DNA of 64,000 nt. Origin: Prunus persica. Taxonomy: Eukaryota; Streptophyta; Magnoliopsida; Rosales; Rosaceae. The position numbers and the translations under genes were made by a program. The stretch spans positions 13,522,486 through 13,586,485 of the forward strand of contig NC_034013.1 of assembly GCF_000346465.2 (NCBI RefSeq), in the 5' to 3' direction. The notes under the pieces were generated by a model. That model worked only from the letters and a program-made list of their open reading frames with translations. It was not told the DNA's origin and made no database searches. This document shows positions 1 to 14,762 of this stretch, piece after piece. The stretch's first letter is position 1; every line of letters begins with the position of its first letter.

Positions 1-460
1 TTTTCCTCAAAATTTAGTGGGACAGTTTGTTAATTCCTCAAAATCCAGGCTCCAAAAACAGTTACCCTCGTGCTAAATCAAATTGCAATTATTGTAGTCG
101 AAAAAAGAACAGAAAACAATTAAGAAAAAAAAAAAACCCACTTACTACTCATTTATAATGAAAATTTAAGTCATGGGCATGGCTACAGCTAAACAACTTT
201 TATAGGAGGGGGGGTTTAACTTAAAAAGAAGTAAACAAACCTAACATGAATCTGAGGTCAGATTAAAACTACAAAAGAGGTTAAAATAATATGGTACAAA
301 CACACCCAGCTGGGTATATTTATCTGAAAATTAAGGCAATCCTATCGGTTCTTAAAAACTGCTGATGACACACACCTCTGTAGAAAGATATGAACTGGTG
401 AATGCCACCATATGGCACATATTCTGCAACGGTCACATATAAGCTCTGGCCTACTATGAA
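1..460. other. 3' flank of the DEK gene
   Basis: AT-rich sequence downstream of the DEK stop codon, which is read on the minus strand. It probably contains the 3' untranslated region and polyadenylation signals of that gene. I see no other coding region, RNA gene or repeat here. Confidence 0.5.
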
Positions 461-3400
461 CTAAGCATCATCTTCGTCGTTGTCGTCCTTTTCTTCATCT
501 TTGTCGGCATCATCACCAGCTTCAGCTTCCTCCTCTGCTTCATCCCCTTCATCTTCCTCATCAGACATATTGTTAATTACTTCTGTAATTATATCCTTCA
601 CCTCTGCTTTTCTATGCATTAAATCAATACCGAAGTGGGTACCTAAGTAAATTACAGTTTTGCAGTTAGCTAAGTGTAAGCGAAGATTAGGAAAGGAGAA
701 AAAGAAATCATAGAAGATAGAAAGAAGCCCTACCAAGTTGCCTGAGAATGTCTGATAAAGTTGCCTGCACAAAGAAAATGCGGAAATTAAATAATATAAC
801 TCACATAACTTCAACCATCCACTCAATGTATTGTTGCAATAGTCACTTACAGTATTGAAGTCCACTTCTTTCAGAATATCAACAATTACTGCATGCATAT
901 CATCTTTCGTGGGCTCTGCCTTTGCTTTCTTGCTAGTTTTTCCTTTCGCTGGCTCATGCAAGAAATTGATACAATTAAAAGACACTCCTAAACTTCTGGG
1001 AGAATTAAGCATTTCATGAAACAGCCTTAAAGTAAAAACATTAAAGTATCAAAATAAGTAGGAAGAATCCACGGCAAAAGCAAATCACCTTGATCCTTTG
1101 CCGAAACCTTGGCCGGGGACTTGCTCGTTTGTTTCTTGCCACTGGCTTTTTCCTTGACATCCTTCTGGCTTTCCTTTTCAGTCTTTTGTTTCTTTGCAGA
1201 TCGCTTTGCTTTAGTCTGTGAGCCAGAAGCTCCATCGGCATCACTTGCACCTCTTTTTGAAGTAGAACTAGATTTCTTTGCAGAATCCGAAGGTGTTTTC
1301 GCAGATTTTGCAGGGGTTTTCTTCTTAGCAGATGTTGTTTTGCTCCCAGCTTTAACCTTTGATCCCTCCTTTACAACCTTTTTGGATGAACTTTTTGGAC
1401 TTGAGACCTGGTCCTTTGGTTCGTCTTGCTCTTCATCGGATTTATCCTCATGGTCTGTATCCTCATCCATCGTATTGTGATCATCATCTCCAACAGAATT
1501 GTCCTTTGCATCTGAAGTTTCATCATTGTCATCGCCCTCCTCTTCTTCAGCCTTGGACGACTCCTGCTTTTTTTCAACATTGGGTATTTCTTTTTGTTTC
1601 TAAGCACAAAGAAGGCAGAAAGTAAGACTCCAAAACTTTAGTCACAATACAAAATGGATCATGCTGCATGACCCACTGGCACACACATACACATTGCAAT
1701 ACATCATCAATTCTAGGACTCCACTGCAAATGCTATCACATTAAGAGTTTTTAAAAAATAAAAAAACTGATCAATAAGAATATAGAGAAGACTCAATAAG
1801 TAAATCCTATCATCTAATTAAAAGCAAACAAGATGAAGTAAATCATTTGAGGCTTCTTTTTTTTCTGGGAGAAGAAGCTTGGGCATAAGCACATATAACA
1901 AAAGTGTTGAAAAATATGCATTTGAAGCAGGGAGCCATGTGTATAACATAACAATGAATTAAGGAAACTAATGCATCACAAAATGTACTCCAGATAGGAA
2001 AAATCATTCTTAAAAATTTCTAATTTCATTTTGACTAATGAATACGCACCTTGGCTGATGTTTCTGGTGATGCTTCTCCAGAACCTGCCATCTTACTTGG
2101 TGTAACCTTCCTCCTCCGCTTTTGCCCTTTCTGAAACGCAGACAAGAAACATGGTTTAACAAAAACACCGCAACAATTGAACTTAGAGCAAGCAAACAAC
2201 ACTTTTAAAATAAATAAAAAAGAACAAGAAAAAGAAGAAATAGAACCTGTTCCTTTTCAGCAAGCAAAACATCAGTTGTGACATGTGGGGATTCCAAAAA
2301 CTCCAGTAACTTAACAGAAAGCTCCTCCTGTAAGCCCAGCTTATGAGATAAGGTGTCACCCATCAATTTTTCATACACTATAAAAAATAAAATAAAAATT
2401 GCCACACTGACCTTCTTTGTACCAGCCTTAATCGGAATATTAAGAAACTCACAAAAATCCACTAACTTTTCTTTAACGCACTTATCAAGCTTCTCCTTTA
2501 CCCTTGTCCTCTGTTTTTCCTGCTGAAAACAGAAAAATAAAGATGAATACAACAGAGGCTCTAGTATTTGTACACATGAATATACAAGAAGACGTCTCAC
2601 AAATAATAAAAATTGATTAAGGTGAGCACACATAACATACAATACCTCATTCTCAGTCCACACATAACCTGAAAACTGACTTATATTCTTCTTCAAATTA
2701 TGAGCCTGCACAAGAACATAACCAATTAAAACACACTACAAGAAAAAAAAAAATTATTGAAAAAAACTACCAGATAATATGAGGGCAAAGCACCTGAAAT
2801 CACTGACTAAAAAATTTAACCAAAAATTAACCTTTGCTTTTTTCCCAAAGAGAATTGTGTGAAGTAATTGCAGGTTGTCATCAATTTTTCGCTTTGACAA
2901 CTTGAAAGCCACTGAAACAGTTCACAATATCAGACAAAAAATAGGCCAGGCTGCTGTAACAAGAAATTTTAATAGAAGTAAATAACACTTTGTCTGCATA
3001 GTAAATTCACATATAACAAGAGCCATATGCTTCTCTCCAAAAACAAAAACAAGAGCTATATATTTTTTCCACCTCTCAACGTGCAGTCATCCTACATGTG
3101 ATAATTTGTGACATCTAGCTAAAGAAAATAACCAATTAGAACCATATCAAAATAAACTGCAGAGATCATAACTGCCACTAAATCATCCAACTTCAGGTCG
3201 CACTTCAGCTATAACACCAAGAGCAATGTAAATAAGATTGAATGCACAGTGGTGTTCCATAATTTGGATTCAGAACTAAAATCATTTTAGTATTCAAATT
3301 CATGGGTATAAGCTCCAGTCCCTTGTTTCAATATGAATATTTGGCATTACAACAACTCAAGGAACAACACAATGAAATTCATATCACAAAAATTTGTTTC

Positions 3401-4776
3401 TTTTCTTCCAACTTATTTATTTTCCCTTTAATCCTAAGTACATAGCAGCCAAATAAGCATGGCTTAGTTGGCTGCCTTAACTCAAGGCTCATCTTTGCAT
3501 TCGACACCAGTTCAACTCAAAAAAAAGCCACTACTTTGAGAATATGGGTATCAACTACATAAGGCTTTAGAATTCCAAACTTAGACTGTCAATAATGATG
3601 CAGTGAAATACCAAAACACATTGAAAAAATGAAAAGGATTGATCATGGAAAAGGAGTGCTCTTAGAAGTGGTTCTTTAATTGGAAGATAAAATGCATTCC
3701 AGCAGTCCATCAGAACTGGGACGGTCATGGATACAGAACCAGCATCACGGTCATGGATTCATAAAACAATATATGAATTACGAGCCCACAGGTAATGTTC
3801 TAACTTCAGAACTAGTAAAACTAAAGCAGCCACCACATTACAAGTGCCAAACACCTAAATCCGAGATCCTTTGTGAGGACTCTAGATTCAATAATACTAC
3901 CAACACCAAACTGGTACGCAAAAACATAACTTTGCCGATGAAATGAAAGGCAAACATGAAAGATCTACTTAAAACAAATAGCAACCCATTTTGGATCATT
4001 TTCAGAAAGGCCAGAGAACATTCAGTGTCACAGACATTGTGTGTCATGGCAAACCAACGTGCAAAAATATTAACCGTTTTAGCAATTGAATCATACTGAC
4101 AACAAATTTAACAAGAACTAATGTATCAAAAGCAAAAACAAAAAACGGAAGAAAACAAACTCATACCGTTTGGAATGTTCTTAAGTTCTGTACCGCGACC
4201 CTGAAATCACAAAAACCAAATCACCACAAATTAGGCTATCAAAAATTCGACAAAGATGAAATGAGAAGGCACCATTTCTCACCACCATACCTTCTCAATG
4301 TTCAAAGCTTTATTCGCCGAAGACCTTCCACTCTCAGGAGCTGAGTAGCGCTCAACTATTTTCCTCTCCCTTGTGGGCCTCTCACTCACCGGCGTTACCG
4401 GCTCCTTCTCCTTCTTCTCCGCCTCAGCTTCTTTACTCGACTTCTTCCCTGACGAGTCTCGTCCCCGCTTCTTGGGCTCGGTCTGGTCCTTCTCCTCCTT
4501 TTTGGAGCTAGTTTTTCGGCCCCTCTTCGCCTTCTTCGGAGTTTCTTCACTTTCTTTCTCTTTCTCCTCTTCGCCTTCTTCACCAACTTGCTCTTCCTCG
4601 TTTTCAGTCACTTTCTCCGAAGCTTCCGGAACATTCTCCTTCTCTTCCTCCTTTTCTTCCTCCTTCTCTTGTTCTTCTTGTTCTTCCTTAGGCTCCACTT
4701 CGGCTTCAGCCTCTTGCTTCTCTTCAAGAGGAGCTTCGTCTTCCGGTTTCTTGTCCTCTAGGGCTTCGGTCGCCAT
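461..4776 (-). CDS. DEK3-like: DEK domain-containing chromatin-associated protein (DEK3-like), 11 exons
   Basis: Nuclear chromatin protein of the DEK family, which binds DNA and histones and affects chromatin compaction and transcription. Minus-strand exons: 4291-4776, 4167-4200, 2832-2911, 2646-2705, 2412-2519, 2247-2327, 2050-2130, 1089-1599, 851-948, 734-764, 461-642. They join in frame to about 583 aa. The N-terminal ~110 residues are Glu/Lys-rich and acidic, followed by a basic KKAKRGRK stretch and the conserved PTRERKIVERY motif. The central DEK module has AFKLSKRKIDDNLQLLHTIL, a WTENE segment and KQRTRVKEKLDKCVKEKL. A long Ser/Lys-rich linker leads to the DEK_C domain (VIVDILKEVDFNT to HFGIDLMHRKAEVKDII) and an acidic tail ending DNDEDDA. 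The start ATG at 4776 was chosen because it opens MATEALEDKK, the usual family start. An upstream in-frame ATG at 4815 adds 13 residues unlike the family. The second intron is long (1,255 bp). Confidence 0.9.
3460..3530 (+). repeat. Possible tRNA-derived (SINE-like) fossil in a DEK intron
   Basis: TGGCTTAGTTGG at 3460-3471 resembles a pol III A box, and GCATTCGACACC at 3497-3508 resembles a B box. Their spacing is tRNA-like and an A-run follows shortly after. I cannot fold a complete tRNA, so this is at best a relic of a tRNA-derived short interspersed element. Confidence is low. Confidence 0.25.
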
Positions 4777-5961
4777 GGGTACGGAGCAATCAAGTATAGA
4801 TCGAGAATTGGACAAAAATAATTGTTAAAAACCCTAGATTTGTGGTTTTGGGAAATGGAAACCCTAGAAATCACAGAGCTGGGAGCTGAGGGGAGGGGCC
4901 TATGAGCAGCCTACAGGCATGTAAATCTAAGAGAAAGACGATAAGTGAAATTAAAAATTAGAAATTGGGGTTGTGAAATTGGTGGGAATTGAAATTGGGG
5001 GGTTTTAATTTTTCGGGGTGATTTCGGGCGGGCTGTGGAAATATAAAGCGAGGGAGGGTTTGGTGGGGGTTTCAAAATTTCATGCCAAAATTTTGAGAGC
5101 GGGCTTCTGTCTTTTTACTACTAGTCAGCTACTCTCTCTCTCTCTCTCACTCACCACCAAAAAGAAATTCAGTGCGTACGTACGTACAAACAAAGCTAAT
5201 TTTGCCACGTGTCCAATATGATTTGGTCGTGTTGCCCATTGGCTATGTGGCTAGTTCGAGTTCATAAAGAGGCATATAACCCCTTGTTTTGCAAAGGTGG
5301 ATTTGCTAACAAATGTTCATAGCATTGTTTGAGAAAGTACAATAGTATTGTTGCTTGAAAGAAAAACGCTAGTGTTAGTCACGCGTGTGGGTGTGTATCA
5401 AATTGATTACTTGTTGTGTGTTTTTGTTTTGAGATCTACATATAGTTATAAGTATACATGCATGAGAGATTGACTGTAATATTCTACTGGCTCAAATTAC
5501 AACGATAAATTTGTATTATTTTCTTAGAACAAGTTTGGAATAACTGAGTTTAAGCATGGTCAATATTAGAATTCCAATTTGTTCATATGATATGAGCATG
5601 CGATAACAGCATATGAATGTGAAGATAGGGGATTTAACTCAATCCCACTTGTTATTTGAATGTTGATTATCATCCATTTCCATTCAATCAAATTCCCTAA
5701 ACCTAGTGCTTTACAAGTCATTTATATGTGAATTTAATTAATATAAATGATAAACCAAACAAAAACTCATAGATTCATATTTCATATCAAGGGCTCAATA
5801 AGTTTCTTCAATTAGGCAGTTGGCTCATGCATGTAAAAATCACGAGGAAAAGGCAAGGTTGCTATAATATCAGTTCACATCAACATACACACACCTCTAC
5901 GATGTATTCATTTATTTATAATTTGGGATGCATGTAACGTTTTGAAACCTCAATTTTATGG

Positions 5962-6582
5962 ACAATGTTTGTCTCATAATTTCCTTCTCAATACAAGATG
6001 TCGCCTCTTACAAAATGACACTTAATTTTATTTTTTTTCATCGACTCTCTCTCTCTTTTCACCCAATCTCCTCTCCTCATGTGTTCTCTCATATCTCCAT
6101 CTATTTTCCTGCAACTCATATATGGAAGAGAGAGAGTGACACCGTATAAATTTTTTCTCCCCTAAGTCGTACCCTGTTCTTCCACTATTCCTAAAATTTT
6201 CAGAACTCCCAAATAAATAACGCAATAAAATTAAAAAGGAGAGAAATCAATACATAGTGTTTGGGTGATGTAGAGAGATAACAGGGAACAGAGGAAGGGG
6301 AGGTGATGTAGAGATGGAAGATGGCGGTCGACGTTGACGCCAAAGATGGAAAATGGCAGCAATCGGGAAGAGAAAAAGGCTTAAAATTTCTTCTAAAGAA
6401 TTGCAGGGGAAGAGACAGAGACATAGATATGAGAGGAGAGAGCAGGGGAAGGAGAGGAAAGTAGGTGAGAAGAGAGAGAGTGAGTCAGTGAAACAAAAAT
6501 AAATAAATAAAAGATACAAGTGTCATTTTTTAAGGAGGCCACATCATGTGTTGAGGAGGAATGACTCCTGATAAAGTATTGT
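5962..6582. mobile_element. Non-autonomous TIR element (MITE-like), about 620 bp
   Basis: The left end begins ACAATGTTTGTCTCAT and the right end finishes in AAAGTATTGT. Read inward on opposite strands, the two ends align over roughly 140-160 bp. Both arms carry a GATGTsGCCTC segment, then AAAATGACACTT, then a long pyrimidine-rich CTCTCTC stretch, and then CTCATATCT and a CCTGCAA motif. The interior is short and has no open reading frame related to a transposase. The exact ends and target-site duplication are uncertain. Confidence 0.6.
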
Positions 6583-7158
6583 TCTACTTTTATTAGATAA
6601 GATGTTTCCCAACTAAGAGAATAATTTTTTTTCTCGTGGCATACATATTTTGAAATAACTATTTTCGAATGTTAAACAATTAGAACGTATTGGGTTCATA
6701 GACATTTTGTGATTAACTATTGCTCCATTTTTACTTTTTCCCCAGAAGAATATAATTTGTATTATGCAAAGCGCCATGGAGGCTATGTATGGTAGAGTTC
6801 TCATAAGCTATGGTGATGAGGCTCCGCTTAGTGATGAAACATACATCCACCCCACATAAGGAAGAACACTTGCACTGCAGTCTGCATCGCACTTGATGTT
6901 TGCTCTTTGCACTTGTACAGTTGTGGAATTTCCGACTTCATTTTTTGAGGGCCACGGGACCTGCGAGCGCCCATGTTTTTGGATAATGAATTGTATTTCG
7001 GGTTGGACCAACATAAACTGAGGCCGAAATAAAAAAGAAAAAGTACGGCCCACAATGCGGCTTGTCCAAAGATCAACATAAACTCAAGCCCATAGTTGCA
7101 GGAAGATCGGGTCGGATACAACCATTCGAATCAAAACCCAGAATGTGGAAAAGGGCCA

Positions 7159-7214
7159 CCTATATATAGTCCACACTTAGCGCCACTCGTGAGCTCCAGC
7201 TTAGTTTAGGGTTT
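7159..7214 (+). promoter_or_regulatory. RPL7a core promoter: TATA box and telo-box
   Basis: A TATATATAG sequence begins at 7161, about 100 bp before the start codon. TTAGGGTTT (the reverse complement of the AAACCCTAA telo-box) lies at 7206-7214. Telo-boxes near the transcription start are typical of plant ribosomal-protein genes. GGGCC-type motifs just upstream (around 7153) fit the same promoter class. Confidence 0.6.
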
Positions 7215-7266
7215 CATTCGCCGTTCCAGAAACCCCAAGGCCACTGAAGATCTTGACCACCCGAAA

Positions 7267-9637
<2,371 letters not shown>

Positions 9638-10797
9638 GAAGTATCTTCCAGAGAGAGGAGAGTGTGTTGGTCATTTTCTTCTGTTTTTTCTGGTTCTTTG
9701 AAGACTAGTCTGTCCCCCTATTATCACTTACAAATCAACTTGCGCTTTTATATCACTCTGGTTAGAGTGTGGATATGGTTTTTGATAGAACATCTGTAGC
9801 ATCTACATTTCTCTTCATCTATTTTCATCCAAACCAGTTATCCTTTACTGTGTTCCATTCTTCAACCATGGTTGCATAATTTGTCTGGTTTTATCAAATA
9901 GTTACTAGCTAGCTAATAACTGTTGTTTTTGCGTTCATATGAATGCTATTACGAGCCTGAAGGATTCTCATCCGCATCTCTCGCCAGGGGAGGAAGGCGA
10001 TGTAATATCTTATAAATTTATTCATGAAACACTTTTTTGAGTAAATAGTTTAAATTAATTCTTCTCCATAACGCAAGTTGAATGAAGTCGCCTTGAATTT
10101 CCAAACATCTGAAACCAAATCTTTTTGCCCATATCAAAATTTAAAGCATACGTTAAATCAGTGGCCTAAGCCTGGAGCATAGAAGAATTTACATTTAGCT
10201 TGATCGTCATGGAAACACACAGATACAAAGTAGGGTAACAAGAATATGCGGTAACCGGAAACAGGAAAAACAACAGGAAAATGTGGCTTAAAAACAAATT
10301 AAATTTTTTCATATTTTGTTGGGAATATAATTTGAAATTTAATTCCTCCCAAAAATAAATTTGAAATTTAATTCCTCCCAAAAATAAATTTGAAATTGAA
10401 TAATGGAAAATGAATATATGTTATAAAAAATTATTTTTATTTTTGCCCACTTGGGTAAGGATTGGTCCAATATAGTTGGTAGTATTCAGACCAAAAGTAA
10501 AAAGGGAAAAAAAGAGCTAGTTGGTAAATTTGTAATAATAAATTTTATATGTCATGTGAAGCTCACGTGCACTCCCAAGGGGCGATCTCATATAATTCCT
10601 ACATAGTTATAACCTACATCACAGCCAAAGAATACACAGCGAGCCAGAATCTGATTGGTCCGTGACCCAAAGACCTCGATGAGTCGCTGACCAAGCCATT
10701 GATCGAAGCATAAGCAACAATTGAGAGCAAGCGAGCGAGCGAGACATCGTTAGGACCCAACTCAACAACACGACTCGGCTCACTTACCTGGTCCAAG
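9638..10797. other. Intergenic region between RPL7a and SWI3A
   Basis: This contains the RPL7a 3' end (to roughly 9.9 kb), an AT-rich spacer, a 29-bp tandem repeat at 10331-10400 and the SWI3A promoter side. A GAGCGAGC-rich stretch around 10725-10745 is probably the SWI3A 5' leader. No further gene is supported. Confidence 0.5.
10331..10400. repeat. 29-bp tandem repeat, about 2.4 copies
   Basis: A unit starting TTTGAAATTTAATTCCTCCC occurs at 10331 and again at 10360, with a third partial copy starting at 10389. The first two copies are essentially identical. It is intergenic and has no evident function. Confidence 0.85.
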
Positions 10798-13655
10798 ATG
10801 GAACTTGCACCACACGACCCGGGTTCTAAACTGCTCCGACCCGACGAACCAGAGCTCGACCTCTACACCATTCCAAGCCACTCTAGTAAGTTCCCTCCCC
10901 CTTTCCTTCTTTTAAAACAAAACCCTAACCCTAGCTTTAATTCAAAACCCTAATCGCTCCTCACGTTGGAACTAGCTCGGAAAAAGGTTTCCTGGGTTCT
11001 GTTTAGATTTTATGAAGTTATTTGTTAATGTATATAGCAGAAGCCTAGGTCTGAGCTTTTTGTCTTTTATTTTTTCTCAGGCTGGTTTTCGTGGGATGAG
11101 ATTCATGAAACTGAGAGAATTGCTTTGAAAGAGTACTTCGATGGAAGCTCAATTTCAAGAACGCCAAAAACATACAAGGAATACAGGGACTTTATTGTTA
11201 GTAAGTACAGAGAAGACCCTTCTAGGAAACTCACATTCACTGAGGTTAGAAAGTCACTTGTGGGTGATGTTAGTTTGCTCCACAAGGTATTTAATTTCTT
11301 GGAGAAGTGGGGTTTGATTAATTTCAGTGCAAATTTGGGTGTCAACGGTGGTTTTGGCATTGAGGGTGAAGAGAGGTCTAAGGTTAAGGTTGAGGATGGG
11401 GTCCCCAATGGGATCCGTGTGGCTGCGATGCCGAATTCAATTAAACCAATTTTACCCATTTCAGCTCCCCCTAAAGCTGGGGATGCTGGGGGTGGAGTTG
11501 TGAATAGAATCACTTTGGCTCCGTTGGCATCATATTCTGATGTTTTTGGTGGTTTAAAGAAGGAGGAGGGGTTGGTTTGTGGCAATTGTGGTGGACATTG
11601 TGAAACTGGACACTACAAGTATAGCAAGGTATTTTCACTGGTTCTTCAATTTGTGCTGTAGTAAATTTGTTTGTCCTTAGTTTTCTGTACCAAAACTTAA
11701 TTTAACTTCTGTATCTGTTTATCATATTTGGCAGGGTGATTTTCTAATTTGCATAAAATGTTTTGAAAATGGGAACTATGGGGAGAACAAATTGAGGGAT
11801 GATTTCAAGTTAAATGAGGCAATTGAAAAGAGTGGTACTAACGGAGTGGAGTGGACTGAATCTGAAACTCTACTACTTTTAGAATCTGTTCTGAAGCATG
11901 GGGATGATTGGGAGTTTGTTGCTCAGAATGTTCAGACCAAGACGAAATTTGATTGTATTGCTAAGCTCATTGATCTGCCTTTTGGGGAGCTTGTGTTGGG
12001 TTCTGCCTACAGAAAAGGCAATCCTAGCAGCTTTAGTGGTAATTTGATCTCTTCAGAGCGCATTCAGTTATCTTCATCTGAATGTCAAGATACTGTCGAA
12101 ACCAATGGTCAGTTGCATGAGCAGACAGATGACTGCAAGCAGAATGGAGATATTTTGGATCAAGACCCACCTTTGAAAAGGCAGCGCATTGCTTCCCTTT
12201 CGGATGCTAGTAGTTCACTGATTAAACAGGTACATACCTTACTGGCCCAATTTATAAATATTTAACTTCTTGGTGAGCTATATTTTCGGACATCAGTTCT
12301 TGTTCAATTCTATTTTTATGATACCAATAAAATTACTAAACTGGTTATTAGGGGTCTAGTTTAGTTTGCCAGTGCTTTGACATATCATGGCTGAAAACAC
12401 TATACATGCACGTATGAATGAAGAAAGAAAAATGTTGAGAGGTTGATTTCATTATTTGTTTCTTTTTAACTGTGGTGTTTAGTTCTGTTTCCCTTCTTTT
12501 CCCGTCATCTTAATATGCATAACAAAATACTAAGGTTGTTTCCATTAGGTAGCTGCCATAACAACCATGGTTGGTCCACATATTACATCTGCCGCAGCTG
12601 AGGCTGCCGTTAATGCACTTTGTGAAGAAACCTCTTGTTCAAGGGAGATATTTAATGCTGACGATGATTCTATTCCTAATGGCTTGTGGTCTCCCGCTAA
12701 AAATTGTGAGACAGAGAGGTTATTTATCCAACTGATTCCAACTGATGCTTCATATATACTTTTATTTGTTATTGTATTATGTTGATGTTAAAGTTCTGAA
12801 ACTTCTTATTTCTTATCAATTTCAGAGTTCATGGTGAGGATTCTGAAATGAAGGAAAGGCCAACTCAATCAGGTATTTGAAGCAAAGCCAATTATATGAC
12901 ATGATTTGTACAGTTTGCTACAACCAACTTGGAATACAGGAATAAGGGAGAAGTTTCTTCTGTAAATAGTTATATATATTTGGCCTAATTTAAGTTAGTG
13001 TTTGGTGATTGTTGTTGGTTTCCATTACACTTTTCTAATATTTGTTTAGTCGCTGTGTTATTTTGCTGGTGATCTAGTTATTGCATCATTTCAGTCCTAA
13101 CCGTCTCTATTTGAATTTCTATATTTTATAGAGAGTCGGCATGCAATCTTTAAAAAAGACGACATACCTCCAACTTTGCAAATTAGAGCTGCCATTGGAA
13201 CAGCTCTTGGAGCAGCTGCTGCTCACGCAAAATTATTGGCCGATCAGGAGGATAGACAGATTGAACATCTAATGGCAACCATAATTGGGACGCAGGTATA
13301 TATCGTAGTTTTATATTATTTTAGTTTGGTTCCCCTCCTTTGTCTCTGTGTTTTTGGCCCTTTTTGCGTGAGGGAGTTGATAGCCATGTGATTTTCTCCC
13401 CATTTGTTGCAAGTCTTGCTTGCTGCATATGATCTTAATCCTTCCTTCTTTTTTTTGGCATGAATGTTTATGTAGATGAAGAAGTTGCACAGCAAACTCA
13501 AGCATTTTGAAGATCTGGAGCTGATCAGGAAGAAGGAATGTGCTCAAATCGAAGAAGTAGAGGATATTCTAGTTGAAGAGCGGATGAATATCTTACAGAG
13601 GACATTTGATTCTGGTGTACCTAGATGGAGGGATCATCCTTCTTTAAAATCTTGA
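10798..13655 (+). CDS. SWI3A: SWI/SNF complex subunit SWI3A, 7 exons
   Basis: Core subunit of the plant SWI/SNF (BAF-type) ATP-dependent chromatin-remodelling complex in the nucleus. Exons: 10798-10885, 11081-11628, 11735-12229, 12549-12718, 12826-12872, 13132-13295, 13476-13655, giving 563 aa. A SWIRM domain occupies about residues 24-112 (SSWFSWDEIHETER, RTPKTYKEYRDFIVSKYRED, FLEKWGLINFS). A zinc-binding-like CGNCGGHC...CIKCF segment spans the exon 2/3 join. A SANT domain at about 249-296 reads VEWTESETLLLLESVLKHGD. The segment IRAAIGTALGAAAAHAKLLA precedes a C-terminal coiled coil (about 504-548) used for dimerisation in this family. Compared with the other plant SWI3 paralogues, the SWIRM and SANT wording fits SWI3A best. 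It is complete and unbroken. Confidence 0.94.
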
Positions 13656-14762
13656 AATGTTTGTTGTATCTTTAGATGTAAAGTAGAGTAGAAACATAGA
13701 CGACGAGAGCAGTGATGTGTCTTCTTAGTAAAGGCTGTTCAATTCTTTAGGTGTTTACTGCTTGGATTTATAATTCTTGCTGATTGGGGTGGGAGGCGCG
13801 GCGCTGCGGTGTGGGTGGGTTAGCAAATAGGGTTGACGAACAGAAACTTTGTACAATTAGGATCCTATCATTTCTCCAAATGCTAACATTCTAAGATTCA
13901 ATGCAATTATGCAATTCCTTATTATGTTCTTCTTCACTGTTGATCAGGTGTTATATATGATATTTACATCTTCATGTTCTGCAGTGTTGTGATTTTATAG
14001 CTCATACAAATGGTGATAAGATTTGTGATTGGATTGACGATGCGTCAAAATGCCAACTAAACACAAATTGAAATAATGTGCAACCTAAATTAAAAATTTG
14101 TTGCAATGTGTCACCTGTAGTTTAATTTTTTTTACGTCTTCATTCTAAAAATTAAAATTGCACATGATTCGCATGTGACCTTGTTGAAGGGTTGAAATAT
14201 CGGTACTTTCTTTTAAAAGGATAACGTGCAAAATACATGCAATATTATGAGTAGAAAAAAGGGGGTAAATTTCACTTTACTACCCGAAAGTTTTCTGAAA
14301 TTCAGACTTTGCCACACAAAGTTTTTTTTCGTCTAAATCTCATGCCTAAACTTTGATTTTACTATCACTTTCATACCTTTATTAGTTTGAGTGTCAAGTT
14401 TTCCTTTAAACGACGACGTGACATTCATAGTTTCACATTGATCTCTGAATTTGCACCACGTGGACCAATAAACAATTAAAATTTTGTATTATTTTATAAA
14501 CAATTAAAATTAATAAAGTTAAAATTTTAAAATCAAATGTATAAAAAATCTTCGTGTAGCAAGTTTGAATTTCGAGAAACTTAAGTGAAATTTACCCAAA
14601 AAAAGAAAGAAGATAAAGTTGGAATGGGCCGGTTAGCTATGCTCGGCCCAATTTACACCTTTACCGCCGAAAAACTAAAGAGTTCAAACTCACTTCCCTG
14701 CAAAACAAACCGTCGTCTCTAAAAACCCCTCCAAAATCCCCAAAAATTTTCTGCGACCAAAT
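13656..14762. other. Intergenic region between SWI3A and RMI1
   Basis: This holds the SWI3A 3' untranslated region (to roughly 13.9 kb), an AT-rich spacer and a complete-looking MITE at 14263-14597 that ends about 165 bp before the RMI1 start codon. No other gene is supported. Confidence 0.55.
14263..14597. mobile_element. MITE with perfect 15-bp terminal inverted repeats (335 bp)
   Basis: The left end reads GGGTAAATTTCACTT and the right end is its exact reverse complement, AAGTGAAATTTACCC. Inside the termini the similarity continues imperfectly for about 45 bp: left has GAAATTCAGACTTTGCCAC, and the right end read in reverse has GAAATTCAAACTTGCTAC. The interior is AT-rich and non-coding. The flanks are A-rich on both sides (GAAAAAAGG and AAAAAAAGA), so a 9-bp target duplication is possible but not clear. 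It sits directly in the proximal promoter of RMI1. Confidence 0.8.

Larger units (their letters stand above)
4777..7266. other. Divergent intergenic region between DEK and RPL7a
   Basis: About 2.5 kb separates the start codons of two divergently transcribed genes. It contains the DEK promoter side (4777-5200, with a TC run near 5130), an inverted-repeat element at 5962-6582 and the RPL7a promoter near 7160-7266. No convincing gene was found. The small open frames near 6800-7120 have no recognisable domain. Confidence 0.6.

Noticed and set aside
1109..1480. Plus-strand open frame opposite the DEK linker
   Set aside because: It is the antisense shadow of the Ser/Lys-rich DEK exon 8 and has no domain of its own.
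4373..4828. Ser/Phe-rich plus-strand open frame
   Set aside because: Antisense of the Glu/Lys-rich first DEK exon; its composition follows from that.
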